Shown here piece after piece: positions 16,622 to 27,480 of a stretch of DNA of 64,000 nt. The notes under the pieces are model-generated. The model searched no databases, was not told the DNA's origin, and saw only the letters and a list, made by a program, of their open reading frames with translations. Each line of letters starts with the position of its first letter. Position 1 is the stretch's first letter. The position numbers and the translations under genes were made by a program. The stretch comes from Rhodanobacteraceae bacterium (GTDB lineage Bacteria; Pseudomonadota; Gammaproteobacteria; Xanthomonadales; Rhodanobacteraceae), in contig PLNP01000006.1 of the NCBI GenBank assembly GCA_003142815.1, positions 115,308 to 179,307 on the forward strand. Direction: 5' to 3'.

Positions 16622-17407
16622 ATGGCGCGCCAGCGGCGACCGTCACTATCGCCTGGCAATTACCCGCCCCATACGGTGCCCCAGCCAACACGCGCGCCGC
16701 GGCACGGTCTCGCGCGTGCGATCTCCAAGCTCGGCATCTGTTCGCGCTCGCAGGCGGCAAAGTCGATTGGCGAAGGGCGCGTCGCGGTCAACGGTGCGAT
16801 CGCACGCGACCCGGAAATGCCGATCGACGCCTCGCGTGATCGCATCGCGATCGATGGCGCCGACATCGGCGCGCGCGAACGCCTCTACCTCATGCTCAAC
16901 AAGCCGCGCGGTTATATCACCAGCGCAGCCGACGAGCGTGGCCGCGATACCGTGTATGCGTTGCTGGCCGGCGCGGCGTTGCCTTGGCTGGCGCCGGTCG
17001 GCCGCCTCGACAAGGCCAGCGAAGGCCTGCTGCTTCTTACCAATGACAGTGTCTGGGCCGCGCGCATCACCGCGCCGGAATCGCACCTCGACAAGACGTA
17101 TCACGTGCAGATCGACCGCCCGCCGGATGCTGCGCTGCTCGCCGCACTGCACGACGGCATTGATGATAAGGGCGAGCGGCTCGCGGTGAAGTCGGCCCGC
17201 GAACTGCGCCGCGGCGACAAGAATGCGTGGCTCGAAATCGTGCTCGACGAAGGCCGCAACCGCCAGATTCGTCGACTTCTCGCCGCGCTCGATGTCGGTG
17301 TGCTCCGGCTCGTGCGGGTCGCGCTCGGCGAGTTGACGCTCGGCACGCTTGCGAAGGGCGAATGGCGCAAGCTCGACGACGACGAGGTCGCGCGCCTGGT
17401 CCGGTGA
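16622..17407 (+). CDS. RsuA/RluB/E/F family pseudouridine synthase
   Basis: A 262-residue enzyme that isomerises a uridine in ribosomal RNA. An S4 RNA-binding domain occupies about residues 29-75 (HGLARAISKLGICSRSQAAKSIGEGRV), followed by the catalytic domain with VGRLDKASEGLLLLTND, where D130 is the expected nucleophile, and the C-terminal RNRQIRRLLAAL motif. Which rRNA site it modifies cannot be decided; its organisation is closer to RluB/RluE/RluF than to TruA or RluA. The frame extends far upstream inside acyP, but the ATG at 16622 clears that gene and starts a basic N-terminal tail. Confidence 0.88.
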   Translation: MARQRRPSLSPGNYPPHTVPQPTRAPRHGLARAISKLGICSRSQAAKSIGEGRVAVNGAIARDPEMPIDASRDRIAIDGADIGARERLYLMLNKPRGYITSAADERGRDTVYALLAGAALPWLAPVGRLDKASEGLLLLTNDSVWAARITAPESHLDKTYHVQIDRPPDAALLAALHDGIDDKGERLAVKSARELRRGDKNAWLEIVLDEGRNRQIRRLLAALDVGVLRLVRVALGELTLGTLAKGEWRKLDDDEVARLVR

Positions 17408-17491
17408 TGGTGGAGGGCGGCTCTCTCGCCAGAGGGTAGGGCGAAGCCTGAGGTTTCCCATGTTTGGCGAAGTCGCCGGAGCCTTGAAAGT

Positions 17492-17522
17492 TCTCCCCCG
17501 ACGGTGAAACTGTTGGGGGAGA
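17492..17522. other. Intergenic hairpin between convergent genes
   Basis: TCTCCCCC (17492-17499) pairs with GGGGGAGA (17515-17522) over a 15-base loop, between the ends of the pseudouridine synthase and kbl genes. Without a T run it is not a typical intrinsic terminator, though it may slow polymerase between convergent genes. The rest of this 216-base gap shows nothing. Confidence 0.4.
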
Positions 17523-17623
17523 GGGAGCACAAGACAGCCTCTGCTTCCAACGTGTTGTTCGAGCAGGACTCATGGAGCAAGAACGTGGGGAAGCCTCAGG
17601 AGCGAAGCGGAAAGTCCGCCCGC

Positions 17624-18814
17624 TCAGCCGACCACGCCGAGTTTCCTGCCCACCTTCACGAACGCCGCGACCGCGCGATCGATCTGCTCGTGGCTATGCG
17701 CAGCGCTCATTTGCGTGCGGATGCGCGCCTGGCCCTGGGCCACGACCGGGTAGAAGAACCCGATCACGTAGATGCCTTCGGCCAGGAGATCCTGCGCGAA
17801 TGCCTGGGCGAGCTTGGCGTCGTAGAGCATGACCGGCGCGATCGGATGCGTGCCGGGTTTGATGTCGAAACCCGCTTCGCCCATGCGCTTGCGAAAATAC
17901 AGCGCGTTGTCGTTGACGCGGTTGCGCAGCTCGCTGCTCGACGACAATATCTCGAACACCTTGATCGACGCCGCAACCAGCGGCGGCGGCAGCGTGTTCG
18001 AGAACAGGTACGGACGCGAGCGTTGGCGCAGCAGGTCAATGATCGCCTGGCGACCGGTCGTGAAGCCGCCGGAGCCGCCGCCGAGCGCCTTGCCGAGCGT
18101 GGACGTGAAGATGTCCACGTCGCCCATCACGCCATGTAGTTCCGCCGCGCCGCGCCCGGTCGGGCCGACGAAGCCGGTCGCGTGCGAGTCGTCGACCATC
18201 AGCAGCGCGTTGTATTTCTTCTTCAGCGCGACGATTTCGTCGAGCTTGGCGATGAAGCCGTCCATTGAGAACACGCCGTCGGTCGCGATCAGGCGCGTGC
18301 GTTTGCCTTGCGTTTCGGCCAGATGTTTTTCGAGTTCGGCCATGTCGCCGTTCGCGTAGCGGCGGCGCTCGGCCTTGCATAGGCGGATGCCGTCGATGAT
18401 CGACGCGTGGTTGAGCGCATCGGAGATCACCACGTCCTCGTCGCCGAGGATCGTCTCGAACAAGCCGCCGTTCGCGTCGAAGCAGCTCGTGTAGAGGATT
18501 GCGTCGTCCGTACCGAAGAATTTCGCGATCGCGCGTTCGAGTTCCTTGTGCAGGTCCTGGGTGCCGCAGATGAAGCGCACCGAGGCGAGCCCGAAACCGC
18601 GCGTGTCGAGCGCCTGTTTCGCGGCGGCGATGATGTCGGGATGATCGGCGAGGCCGAGATAATTGTTCGCGCAGAAGTTCAGCACCTCGCCGCTGCCCTC
18701 GGTGCGGATCGTTGCCGATTGCGGCGAGGTGATCACGCGCTCGGTCTTGTACAGACCCTGGTCGCGGATCGATTCGAGTTCGGCTTCGATGCGGGGGCGG
18801 GCGCTGTAGTCCAT
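17624..18814 (-). CDS. kbl: Glycine C-acetyltransferase (2-amino-3-ketobutyrate CoA ligase)
   Basis: A 396-residue PLP enzyme of the alpha-oxoamine synthase family that splits 2-amino-3-ketobutyrate with CoA into glycine and acetyl-CoA, the second step of threonine degradation. Diagnostic segments are LNFCANNYLGLADHP, the VRFICGTQDLHKELE motif, MVDDSHATGFVGPTGRG and the PLP lysine K242 in STLGKALGGGSGGF. The partner threonine dehydrogenase gene, often adjacent, is not present here. The ATG at 18814 gives the normal N-terminus. It is the last gene of the long leftward block, 55 bases downstream of a secreted-protein gene. Confidence 0.93.
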   Translation of the reverse strand: MDYSARPRIEAELESIRDQGLYKTERVITSPQSATIRTEGSGEVLNFCANNYLGLADHPDIIAAAKQALDTRGFGLASVRFICGTQDLHKELERAIAKFFGTDDAILYTSCFDANGGLFETILGDEDVVISDALNHASIIDGIRLCKAERRRYANGDMAELEKHLAETQGKRTRLIATDGVFSMDGFIAKLDEIVALKKKYNALLMVDDSHATGFVGPTGRGAAELHGVMGDVDIFTSTLGKALGGGSGGFTTGRQAIIDLLRQRSRPYLFSNTLPPPLVAASIKVFEILSSSSELRNRVNDNALYFRKRMGEAGFDIKPGTHPIAPVMLYDAKLAQAFAQDLLAEGIYVIGFFYPVVAQGQARIRTQMSAAHSHEQIDRAVAAFVKVGRKLGVVG

Positions 18815-18869
18815 GGCGAATGATCCGGGTGGGCGAAGTGCATATTGTCTCGCGATCTTCGCGCGCGCG

Positions 18870-20312
18870 TCAGCCGCCCAGATCGATCGCCGCCGGTTCG
18901 CCGCTTTTCGCATAAGGCGGTGCGCCGGGCCATGGCGCGCGCACAATGATGTTCCAGCCGCGGAAGGTGAGGGCGCGGCGCGCGCCGAAGCTTGCATTGC
19001 CGCCGATCAACACGGTTTTTTTTGCGCGGCGGAATTCGGGGCGATCGAGGAAATCACGCACCTCATGGGTCCAGCTGAGCCGGTCGACGGGCAGCGGCAG
19101 GAGCAGTTCGCCATCCGTCGTCACATAGGCCAGGCCCGCGCCGATCGGTTGCAAGGTTCCGTCTTTCGCGCGCGCGCCGAGGTGCGCGCCGATCAGGTGC
19201 AACGCGTTGACGAGGAAGCGCGCTTCGAGTTCCGAATTCGCGGTCATGCCCAGCGCGAGCAGCGCGTCGCCGCCGTCTGCGGGTCGCAACTGGTCCAGTA
19301 CATCGATGAGGCTGGTCTGCAAGGTCGGCGAGAACGCGCCGCGACGCAGGAACTGGCGGATCAGCAAATGATTGCGGCAGTAGGCGAGCAGGCGCTTGTC
19401 ATTGCGCGCACGCAGGTCCTCGGTCGAAAGCTTCCAGACAACGTCGTTGATGAGCGTGCCATTGGCGAGGGCTGTCGCGCCGACGCCGCCGATCGTGCCG
19501 AGCGCCGCACCAGCGCTGAAATTGCCGCCGCTGCCGACCCAGGCGAGGCTCGAAAGCCGCTCCTGCACGTACGGGTTTGTGGTGTAGGGATCGATGCCCA
19601 AGCGGTGCGCCAGTTCGCGTTTTACCGTGTTGTACGCGAGTTGGCGTTTGATCTCGCGCTCCGCTTCGCTGCCGATCCGCGTGTACCAGTGTTTCTTCGG
19701 CTTCGCGTCGTGGCCTGGGTCATCGTCGCGTGCATCCGTCATCGGACCCTTGTCGGCCGGATACGGATTGCCACGGTTGCCGAGCGTGCGGGCTGTTCGA
19801 TCAGACAGCGCCTGCGCCTGCGTGCCGTACTTGTGCAGGTACGCGCCGAAATAGCGCGCGACGCCGGTCGGAATACCGAGGACGGTATCCACCGGATGCA
19901 TGACGATCTGGCCGAGCGCCTTGCCGGTCGCGGCGAGCTTGTTGCCGGCGGCACGCAGAAACACCTCGGAACGCGTGACCTTGTCCAGCGCCTCGAGCGC
20001 TGGCAGTTCCGCTTCACGTTCGGCAAGGATTTCGACGCTGTCCGCCGTGACTGGCCCGAATGGCGTGTCGAGCGTGAAATGCGCCATGTAACCGCGCAAT
20101 TCGACATGTGGATCGACGCTGAAGCCAGGACCGGACAGGAGTGCCGGTTGCACCAGCGTCGCCGCATCGACGACCGGTTCGTCTTCGGGTTCGACGCGAG
20201 TATCAGCCACCGGTGCAAGCGCGCGCGCCGCGCTGACCGACGCGACGGCCGGCACCAGCAGAAGCGTCGCGGCGAGGGTCAGTCGGAGAAAGCGGAGTGG
20301 CCAGCCGTCCAT
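18870..20312 (-). CDS. Secreted protein of unknown function
   Basis: The 480-residue product begins with a clear signal peptide (about residues 1-28: MDGWPLRFLRLTLAATLLLVPAVASVSA is the hydrophobic stretch, cleavage near ASVSA). The mature part is soluble, with a central charged region (about residues 165-205) and a glycine/alanine-rich segment near residue 240 (SGGNFSAGAALGTIGG) that could be a membrane-interacting hairpin. I do not recognise a family. The opposite strand is also open for about 520 codons, but that frame is arginine-rich and has no domain features, so this strand was chosen. It is 55 bases downstream of accA. Confidence 0.65.
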   Translation of the reverse strand: MDGWPLRFLRLTLAATLLLVPAVASVSAARALAPVADTRVEPEDEPVVDAATLVQPALLSGPGFSVDPHVELRGYMAHFTLDTPFGPVTADSVEILAEREAELPALEALDKVTRSEVFLRAAGNKLAATGKALGQIVMHPVDTVLGIPTGVARYFGAYLHKYGTQAQALSDRTARTLGNRGNPYPADKGPMTDARDDDPGHDAKPKKHWYTRIGSEAEREIKRQLAYNTVKRELAHRLGIDPYTTNPYVQERLSSLAWVGSGGNFSAGAALGTIGGVGATALANGTLINDVVWKLSTEDLRARNDKRLLAYCRNHLLIRQFLRRGAFSPTLQTSLIDVLDQLRPADGGDALLALGMTANSELEARFLVNALHLIGAHLGARAKDGTLQPIGAGLAYVTTDGELLLPLPVDRLSWTHEVRDFLDRPEFRRAKKTVLIGGNASFGARRALTFRGWNIIVRAPWPGAPPYAKSGEPAAIDLGG

Positions 20313-20367
20313 CGAAGATCGCGAAGGGTCGCCGCGGTCGCGGCGGGCAACAGTGGAGTGGCGACGC

Positions 20368-21327
20368 TCAACCGCCGGTGAACGCGCCGTAATGACGATA
20401 GCGCTGATAGCGCTGATCGAGCAGTGTCGGCACATCGAGCGTTTCGAGTTCGTCGAGCTGGTTCAGGAGGACTGCCTTGAGACGCACCGCCATCGAACGC
20501 GGGTTGCGATGCGCGCCGCCCAGCGGCTCGCGGACCACCTTGTCGACGAGTCCCTGTTCAAGCAGGCGTGGCGCGGTGAGGCCGAGCGCGTCGGCCGCGT
20601 CGCGGGCCTTGTCGGCGGTTTTCCAGAGAATCGATGCGCAGCCTTCGGGCGTGATCACCGAATACGTGCTGTATTCGAGCATGTTGGTGCGGTCGCCGAC
20701 GCCGATTGCGAGCGCGCCGCCGGAGCCGCCTTCGCCGATCACGGTGCAGATGATCGGTACGCGCAGGCGCGTCATTTCGAGCAGGTTGCGCGCGATCGCC
20801 TCGCTCTGGCCGCGCTCCTCGGCGTTGACGCCGGGATACGCGCCGGGCGTATCGATGAAGGTCAGAATCGGCAGTTTGAAGCGTTCGGCGAGTTGCATCA
20901 GGCGCAGTGCCTTGCGGTAGCCTTCCGGGCGCGGCATGCCGAAATTGCGGCGGACTTTCGACTTCGTGTCGCGGCCTTTCTGATGACCGATCAGCATGAG
21001 ACTGCGGCCGTTGACGCGGGCAAGACCGCCAACGATCGCCGGGTCGTCCGCGAACGCGCGGTCGCCGGCCAGCTCGTGGAATTCCTCGCAGATCACGCCG
21101 ACGTAATCGAGCGTATACGGGCGTGCCGGATGCCGCGCGACCTGCGCGACTTGCCACGGGGTCAGATTGCGGAAGATTTCCGCGGTCTTGGTCCTCAGCT
21201 TGCCATGTAGCGTGCCGACCTCGTCCTCGATATTGAACGACTGGCCGTGGCTGGCATGGCGCAGCTCCTGGATCTTCGCATCCAGTTCGGCAATCGGTTG
21301 TTCGAAATCGAGGAAGTTCGGGTTCAT
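20368..21327 (-). CDS. accA: Acetyl-CoA carboxylase carboxyltransferase subunit alpha
   Basis: A 319-residue subunit of the cytosolic carboxyltransferase that moves the carboxyl group from biotin to acetyl-CoA to make malonyl-CoA, the committed step of fatty acid synthesis; it works with AccD. It has the family N-terminus [19 protein letters not shown], the [27 protein letters not shown] signature in the middle, and the crotonase-fold segments [20 protein letters not shown] and [15 protein letters not shown]. The length is standard. It follows dnaE by 65 bases; dnaE-accA is a conserved pair in proteobacteria. Confidence 0.97.
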   Translation of the reverse strand: MNPNFLDFEQPIAELDAKIQELRHASHGQSFNIEDEVGTLHGKLRTKTAEIFRNLTPWQVAQVARHPARPYTLDYVGVICEEFHELAGDRAFADDPAIVGGLARVNGRSLMLIGHQKGRDTKSKVRRNFGMPRPEGYRKALRLMQLAERFKLPILTFIDTPGAYPGVNAEERGQSEAIARNLLEMTRLRVPIICTVIGEGGSGGALAIGVGDRTNMLEYSTYSVITPEGCASILWKTADKARDAADALGLTAPRLLEQGLVDKVVREPLGGAHRNPRSMAVRLKAVLLNQLDELETLDVPTLLDQRYQRYRHYGAFTGG

Positions 21328-21392
21328 TCGCGGAAGTTCGCGCCGGTGCGCTAGCGCAAAGACGCGAAGTATAGCGGCTCGCGGGTATCCGG

Positions 21393-24300
21393 TCAGGCAG
21401 GGCCGGTGCCGGCGCCGAACACCAGCTCGGCCGCGAGCACGCCATCGAGTTCCTGCAGCGTCTGTTGCAACGCTGCGCTGGCGCGCACGCGCCACTGCGC
21501 ACCGAGTTCGATTTCGGCGTGACCGGTCGCGTTGCGGAACGCAAGGCGCACCGGCGTGTTGCCGCCGCGGTGGGCGGCGAGCGCGTGTTCGAGGCGCGCG
21601 ACGAAATCCGCTTGCACGCCATTCAGGCGCAGGCGCAACACTCGCGCGCGGCACTCGCAGGCCGCTTCGATCGTCGAAACCGCTTGTACACGCAGTTGAT
21701 ACCCGCCGGAAAAATCGTCGATGCTGACTCCGCCCTCGAAGACCAGGATCGCGTCGCGCGTCAGCAGTGGCCCGTATTCCACCCAGCTTTCGCGATAGAG
21801 CACGGCCTCGAATTTGCCAGAGAAATCCTCCAAGGTCACGAACGCGCGCGAGTCGCCCTGCTTGCGGATGGCGCTCACGGAGCCTGCCAGCGTCATTGGC
21901 TGCAGGTCGGCGAAGCGACTGCGCCGCTCGCTTTGGCGGGGTCGGTAGTGCTTTTCGATCTCGCCGATCGGGCAGGTCGTGACCTCGGCGATCAGCTCGC
22001 GCCAGGCGTCGGTCGGATGGCCGGAAAGATAGTAGCCGAGCGTTTCGCGCTCCCCGGCGAGGCGCTGCGCGATCGGCCAGTCCTCGACGTCGGGAAGGCT
22101 CTGTTTCGGCGCCGCCGGACTCGCCGCGCCGAACATGTCGTTCTGCCCGGCCAGTGCGTCGCGTGCCTGTTGTTCCGCCGCGCGCATCGCTTCGGGCAAT
22201 TGCGTCATCAGGCTGGCGCGGTTCTTCGCGAGCGCGTCCATCGAGCCACTCAAGATTAGCGCCTCGAACACGCGCTTGTTGAGTTTTTGCGAATCGATGC
22301 GTTGGCAGAAATCGGTCAGATCGGTGAACGGCCCCCGCTGGCGTGCCTCCACGATGCTCTCTACCGCACCGCGGCCGACGCCCTTGACCGCGCCGAGGCC
22401 GTAGCAGATCGTCTTCTCGTCGGTCGCCTCGAACAGGTAGCCCGACACCGTGATATCCGGCGGCAGCACCTTCAGGCCGAGCGCGCGCGCTTCGCCGAGG
22501 AAGTTCACGATCTTGTCGGTGTTGTCCATGTCCGCGGACAGCACCGCGGCCATGAACTCGGCCGGGTAGTGCGTTTTCAGCCAGGCCGTCTGGTACGAGA
22601 CCAGCGCGTACGCGGCCGCATGTGACTTGTTGAAGCCGTAGCCGGCGAACTTCTCCATCAGGTCGAAGATCGCGTCGGCCTTGCGTTCGTCGGCACCATT
22701 TTTTGCGGCGCCGTCGCGGAAGATCGCGCGGTGCTTGGCCATCTCGGCGTGGACCTTCTTGCCCATCGCGCGGCGCAGCAGGTCGGCGCCGCCGAGCGAG
22801 TAGCCGCCGACGATCTGCGCCATCTGCATGACCTGTTCCTGGTAGACCATGATCCCGTACGTCTCGCGCAGCACGGGCTCGACGCGCTGATCGGGATACT
22901 CGATCGGCTCGCGGCCCTGCTTGCGTGCGCAGAAACTCGGGATCAGGTCCATCGGACCCGGGCGATACAGCGAAACCAGCGCGATGATGTCCTCGAAACA
23001 GTCGGGCTTGGCATCCTTGAGCATGCCCTGCATGCCACGCGATTCGAGCTGGAACACCGCAACCGTGCGCGCCTTCTTGAGCAGGTCGAACACGGCTGGA
23101 TCGTCGAGCGGCAGCTGGGCGAGATCGAGCGCGGTTTCATTTTTCCGCGAGCGGCGCGCGTTGATCGCCTTGACCGCCCAGTCGATGATCGTCAGCGTGC
23201 GCAGCCCGAGGAAGTCGAACTTGACCAGGCCCACTTTTTCGACGTCGTCCTTGTCGAACTGGGTGACCATGCCCTCGGCGCCGTTTTCCGAGAATAGCGG
23301 TGCGTAGTCGCTGAGTGGCCCCGGTGCGATGACGACGCCGCCGGCATGCTTGCCCGCGTTGCGCGTGAGGTCTTCGAGCTTCAACGCAAGATCGACCAGC
23401 TCTCTGACCTCGTCATCCGATTCGTAGAGCGCCTTGAATTCGGCAACGACCCGTTCGGGTTCCTTGCGCGATTTTTCCGAGCGGCCGAGCGCGTCTTCCA
23501 GTCCGAGATCGAGCGGCACTTTCGGAATCAGTTTCGCGATGCGGTCGACCTGGCCGTAGGGCATGCCGAGTACGCGACCGGTGTCGCGTAGCACCGCCTT
23601 CGCGGCCATCGTGCCGTAGGTGATAATCTGGCTGACGCGGTCGCGACCGTATTTGCGCGAGACGTAATCGATTACCTCGTCGCGGCGGTCCATGCAGAAG
23701 TCGACGTCGAAGTCGGGCATCGACACGCGTTCGGGATTGAGGAATCGCTCGAACAGCAGACCATAACGCAGCGGATCGAGGTCGGTGATGCCGAGGGCAT
23801 ACGCGACCAGCGAGCCCGCGCCAGAACCGCGGCCCGGCCCGACCGGGATGCCGTTCTTCTTCGCCCAGTTGATGAAGTCGGCGACGATCAGGAAGTAGCC
23901 CTCGAACCCCATCTGCACGATGACGCCGAGTTCGGTATCGAGACGATGCGCGTAGTCGTCGCGGTTGAACCCCGCTGCGGGACCGTGCGCGGCGAGACGC
24001 TTGGCGAGTCCTTCGCGCGACTGCGCGCGGATGAAACTGTCCAGCGTGTGTTCGTCCGGTACCGGGAATGCGGGCAGGAAATACGTACCGAAGCTGAGCT
24101 CGAGGTTGCAGCGTTTGGCCAGCTCGACCGTGTTCTCGACGAGTTCCGGCAGGTCGGCGAACAGCGCCGCCATCTCCTGCGGCGATTTGAGGTATTGCTC
24201 GGGCGAGTAGTCGCGCGGGCGTTTCGGGTCGGCGAGGACGCGGCCGGCATGGATGCACACGCGCGCCTCGTGCGCCTCGAAATCCTCGCGCGCGAGGAAG

Positions 24301-24902
24301 CGCACGTCGTTGCTGGCGACGATCGGAAGATCCAGTTTTGAGGCCAGATCGAGCGCACCGGCGAGAAACACTTCCTCGTTCGTACGCTTGATGCGTGCGA
24401 CTTCCAGATACAGGCGGTCGGGAAAACGCGTATGCCACCAATCCGCGCGCGTGCGCGCGGCGTCGTCGCGTCCGGCCAGCAGCAGCCGACCGACATCGCT
24501 GTCGTGGCCGGCGAGTGCGATCAATCCGGTATTCGCCGTATCCAGCCAGCCTGCGTCGATCAAGACGCGGTCGCCATGCCGGTTTTCGGCGTACGCACGC
24601 GAGAGCAGCCGCGAAAGGTTGAGATAGCCTTCGCGGTTCTGGCAAAGCACCGTCAATCGCTGCGGTTGGCCGCGATCCTCGGGGTCGGCGAGCCACAGAT
24701 CGCTGCCGGCGATCGGTTTGACGCCGGCCGCTTCCGCAGCCTTGTAGAACTTGACCAGCGCGAACAGGTTGCTCTGGTCGGTCAACGCGACCGCCGGCAT
24801 GTCTGCGCGCGCGCACCCGGCGACGAGACCGGCGATGCGGATCGTCGAGTCGGTCAGCGAATATTCGCTGTGCACGTGGAGGTGGACGAAACCGGAAGGC
24901 AT
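21393..24902 (-). CDS. dnaE: DNA polymerase III subunit alpha
   Basis: The 1169-residue replicative polymerase. The order is: PHP domain ([16 protein letters not shown] near the start), the C-family polymerase core with the catalytic aspartates in [16 protein letters not shown] (about residues 393-408), [22 protein letters not shown] for nucleotide binding, the helix-hairpin-helix region near residue 830, and the C-terminal OB-fold ([23 protein letters not shown]). The length agrees with other gammaproteobacterial DnaE. The frame is open upstream, but [11 protein letters not shown] at 24902 is the family start. It lies between a membrane sulfatase-fold gene and accA. Confidence 0.97.
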   Translation of the reverse strand: MPSGFVHLHVHSEYSLTDSTIRIAGLVAGCARADMPAVALTDQSNLFALVKFYKAAEAAGVKPIAGSDLWLADPEDRGQPQRLTVLCQNREGYLNLSRLLSRAYAENRHGDRVLIDAGWLDTANTGLIALAGHDSDVGRLLLAGRDDAARTRADWWHTRFPDRLYLEVARIKRTNEEVFLAGALDLASKLDLPIVASNDVRFLAREDFEAHEARVCIHAGRVLADPKRPRDYSPEQYLKSPQEMAALFADLPELVENTVELAKRCNLELSFGTYFLPAFPVPDEHTLDSFIRAQSREGLAKRLAAHGPAAGFNRDDYAHRLDTELGVIVQMGFEGYFLIVADFINWAKKNGIPVGPGRGSGAGSLVAYALGITDLDPLRYGLLFERFLNPERVSMPDFDVDFCMDRRDEVIDYVSRKYGRDRVSQIITYGTMAAKAVLRDTGRVLGMPYGQVDRIAKLIPKVPLDLGLEDALGRSEKSRKEPERVVAEFKALYESDDEVRELVDLALKLEDLTRNAGKHAGGVVIAPGPLSDYAPLFSENGAEGMVTQFDKDDVEKVGLVKFDFLGLRTLTIIDWAVKAINARRSRKNETALDLAQLPLDDPAVFDLLKKARTVAVFQLESRGMQGMLKDAKPDCFEDIIALVSLYRPGPMDLIPSFCARKQGREPIEYPDQRVEPVLRETYGIMVYQEQVMQMAQIVGGYSLGGADLLRRAMGKKVHAEMAKHRAIFRDGAAKNGADERKADAIFDLMEKFAGYGFNKSHAAAYALVSYQTAWLKTHYPAEFMAAVLSADMDNTDKIVNFLGEARALGLKVLPPDITVSGYLFEATDEKTICYGLGAVKGVGRGAVESIVEARQRGPFTDLTDFCQRIDSQKLNKRVFEALILSGSMDALAKNRASLMTQLPEAMRAAEQQARDALAGQNDMFGAASPAAPKQSLPDVEDWPIAQRLAGERETLGYYLSGHPTDAWRELIAEVTTCPIGEIEKHYRPRQSERRSRFADLQPMTLAGSVSAIRKQGDSRAFVTLEDFSGKFEAVLYRESWVEYGPLLTRDAILVFEGGVSIDDFSGGYQLRVQAVSTIEAACECRARVLRLRLNGVQADFVARLEHALAAHRGGNTPVRLAFRNATGHAEIELGAQWRVRASAALQQTLQELDGVLAAELVFGAGTGPA

Positions 24903-25024
24903 GGCGGCAACAGACGCTTGGGTGTTCAGCGTAGTCGCTGCTCCCGGTGTCGGCAAGATTGACAAGCGCGCGTTCTGCACCACGCGAAGACAGGCGTGCC
25001 TGCGCGGGCGCGATCGGGCTTCGC

Positions 25025-26752
25025 CTATTCGGCGAACGCGTGCAGCTGGCCGAACACGTGGGCGAGGTAGGAATCCATCACGGCCGGACTCGGGCAATCG
25101 ACGAAGCGCCCCTCGCAGCGCTCGCGCAGTCGCGTATTCGCCTCGAAATAGGCGTCCTTCGGGAGTTCGGCGACATCGAGCAGCAGGCCGGCGAGATACG
25201 CAAGGTCGAGCACGGCGTAGTGCGGGAACGGCGCACGATCGAAGTTGCTGTCGATCCGGTAGTAGGTGACTTCCCACGCCTCGCTGTGCAATTCCTGCGG
25301 CAGGCCGCTCGGCAGCTTCATTTCCAGTCCGTCGAACGACGGATGGTGGTCGCCGAAATGCACGAGCACGGTCGGCTTGCCGTCGGCGAACAGGAAGCGC
25401 CGCAGCTCGGCGATCGCGCCGTCCGATTCATGCAGGCGAAAAAGATAGGTGCCGAGATTGCGGTTGATGCGTGCATCGAGCGCTGGCAGTGGCGACTGGT
25501 TCCACGGGGGTGGCAGCGCGTCGAGCGGATGATCGTGCGGGCCGTGCTGGTGCATGGTGAGGATCATGAAGAAAAGCGGGCGATCATCCTTGGCACGCTC
25601 GCGGCGCTGGACCTCCTCGAAGCTGTGCACGACATCGGCGTCGGTGCTTTCCCAGGCGAGGTGAAGATCGGTCGCATCGTAGAATTCGTCGAAACCGTAG
25701 TCGGCATACGCGTTACCGGCACGCACGAAATCGCGCGGCATCGGATAGATCGCGATGGTCCGGTAGCCGAGCGCCTTGAGCTGGCGCGGCAAGCTTTCGC
25801 GCATGCGCGGCACGAGGTTGTATGGCGCATAGACACCGGCCGGACCGAACAGCGTGTGCGGCATTCCAGCGAAGAACGCAAATTCGCTGGTCCAGGTGGC
25901 GCCGCCATAGGTATGCACCCGGAGCGGCCCGGTCGCGTTGGTATCCGGGTCGGGTTGGAACATCGGGAACGTGCAGCGCGGCACATTGCAGATGGCCCAT
26001 TGGTGCGGATTGAGCGTGCTCTCCTCGATCACCGTGACGAGATTCGGATAACGCGTCGGCGCTGTCGGCGCAGCAATGGTCGCCGAACCCCAGTCGTAGT
26101 GCGCAGCCGCCGCCAACGTGTAGGCAGGGATCGTCACATGCATGCGTGAGAGTGAACTCAGGAACGCGGTGGTCGGATTGAGCTTCGCGTGGTCGATGAA
26201 ATCCCAGGTACGGACGTCATACACGCCGCGAAACGGCCCCTGCGGCCACGCGGTGAATGCGAGTGGCAGCAGTGCGAGCAATGAGAAAGCGCCGCGCCGC
26301 CACAGCGCGCGCCCGCGCCACCAGCCGGGCGATTCGAGACGCCAGACGAGGACCGCCAGCGCCAGCGCGCCAGCCAACGCCGCTGCGCATTTGTGCCACA
26401 TGGCCGGATAATGCGCGATGACATCGAGCGTCGTTGCATCGAGAAAATAGCGCAGGTCCGGGCCCATCAAGGGTTCGTGCAGATAGGCGAGCTTGAGCGA
26501 TCCGGCGAGCCAGACGCAGCCGGCGAGCGCGCCGGCGACCAGAAAGCCCAAACCGACGCGTCCCCACAGGGTCACGAGAAAAATCGCGAGCGCGAGCGCG
26601 AACGAGGCGCAGAACACGCGATCGAGATCGTCGGTTTCCGCCGGCAGCAGACCCCACAGGACGATGGTGAACGTGGCCAGGCCGAGTGCGGCGGCGACCA
26701 CGCGCAGGGGCTTGCGTTTTCCGTCCATGGTGTCCTGACCCAAGGCGTTCAT
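25025..26752 (-). CDS. Membrane sulfatase-fold transferase (LtaS/phosphoglycerol transferase-like), copy 1
   Basis: A 575-residue inner-membrane protein. About five hydrophobic segments cover residues 15-195; the rest is an alkaline-phosphatase/sulfatase-fold domain facing the periplasm. Visible motifs are VTVIEESTLNPH, the GGATWTSEF motif around residues 283-291 with the likely nucleophilic threonine, [18 protein letters not shown], and the metal-binding HFGDHHPSFDG. A pair of cysteines in RERCEGRFVDC lies near the C-terminus. Relatives move phosphoglycerol or phosphoethanolamine from lipids to surface glycans. A close paralogue lies upstream across rnhB. An alternative start is M9 (26728). 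The substrate is unknown. Confidence 0.82.
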   Translation of the reverse strand: MNALGQDTMDGKRKPLRVVAAALGLATFTIVLWGLLPAETDDLDRVFCASFALALAIFLVTLWGRVGLGFLVAGALAGCVWLAGSLKLAYLHEPLMGPDLRYFLDATTLDVIAHYPAMWHKCAAALAGALALAVLVWRLESPGWWRGRALWRRGAFSLLALLPLAFTAWPQGPFRGVYDVRTWDFIDHAKLNPTTAFLSSLSRMHVTIPAYTLAAAAHYDWGSATIAAPTAPTRYPNLVTVIEESTLNPHQWAICNVPRCTFPMFQPDPDTNATGPLRVHTYGGATWTSEFAFFAGMPHTLFGPAGVYAPYNLVPRMRESLPRQLKALGYRTIAIYPMPRDFVRAGNAYADYGFDEFYDATDLHLAWESTDADVVHSFEEVQRRERAKDDRPLFFMILTMHQHGPHDHPLDALPPPWNQSPLPALDARINRNLGTYLFRLHESDGAIAELRRFLFADGKPTVLVHFGDHHPSFDGLEMKLPSGLPQELHSEAWEVTYYRIDSNFDRAPFPHYAVLDLAYLAGLLLDVAELPKDAYFEANTRLRERCEGRFVDCPSPAVMDSYLAHVFGQLHAFAE

Positions 26753-26874
26753 TACGACAGACGTGTCACACGGCCGTAACGTCGCCGCGCATGGTGCATC
26801 GGGTCGACGCAGCGCGCCAGCTCGCAACCGCGCCGCGGGGAGTTCCGCCGTGACAGCCTATTGGATTGCGGGCG

Positions 26875-27480
26875 TCAGAACAATTCTGGCAGGAGCAACC
26901 GCTGCACGGGCGCGAAGCAGCGCCGGTGAAGGGCGCACGGCCCAAGCGTGACGAGCGCTTGCAGGTGTTCGGGCGTTGCATAGCCCTTGTGGCGCGCGAA
27001 CCCGTAACCCGGGTGGAGCGCGTCGCATTCGCGCATGATCGCATCGCGCGTGGTCTTGGCGAGGATCGAGGCCGCGCTGATCGCCGCCTCGCTGGCATCG
27101 CCGCCGACGATCGCACGTGCCCGACAGGGCAGCGCCTTCGGCAGCCGGTTGCCATCGATCAGCGCCAGCGTCGGCAGGATCGATAGCGCGAGCAATGCGC
27201 GCTTCATGCCGATCAGGGTCGCGCCGAGGATGTTCAGCTCTTCGATCTCGTCCACATCGACGCTGACGATCGAGAATGCCAGCGCTGCGGCGCGAATCCG
27301 CGGCGCCAGGACATCGCGCTGCGCCTCGCTCAGTACCTTGGAGTCGGCAAGCCCGGTCAGCAGTCGGCGCGGATCGAGAATGACCGCGGCGACAACGACC
27401 GGACCCGCCAGTGGGCCGCGTCCTGCTTCGTCGACACCGGCGATGAGTTCGTTCACGCGCGTGGCATCGGTTGTCCTCAT
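26875..27480 (-). CDS. rnhB: Ribonuclease HII
   Basis: A 201-residue endonuclease that cuts RNA in RNA-DNA hybrids, including single ribonucleotides left by DNA polymerase. The acidic active site is visible: D17 and E18 in [15 protein letters not shown], the [11 protein letters not shown] motif, LIDGNRLPK, and [12 protein letters not shown] with its aspartate. The length is normal. Its ATG overlaps the stop of the upstream sulfatase-fold gene by four bases, so it is translationally coupled to it. In related genomes rnhB usually follows lpxB directly and precedes dnaE; here a sulfatase-fold gene stands on each side. Confidence 0.96.
   Translation of the reverse strand: MRTTDATRVNELIAGVDEAGRGPLAGPVVVAAVILDPRRLLTGLADSKVLSEAQRDVLAPRIRAAALAFSIVSVDVDEIEELNILGATLIGMKRALLALSILPTLALIDGNRLPKALPCRARAIVGGDASEAAISAASILAKTTRDAIMRECDALHPGYGFARHKGYATPEHLQALVTLGPCALHRRCFAPVQRLLLPELF

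Noticed and set aside
18813..20381. 522-codon open frame on the plus strand
   Set aside because: Antisense to the signal-peptide-bearing secreted protein gene; no signal, motif or sensible composition.
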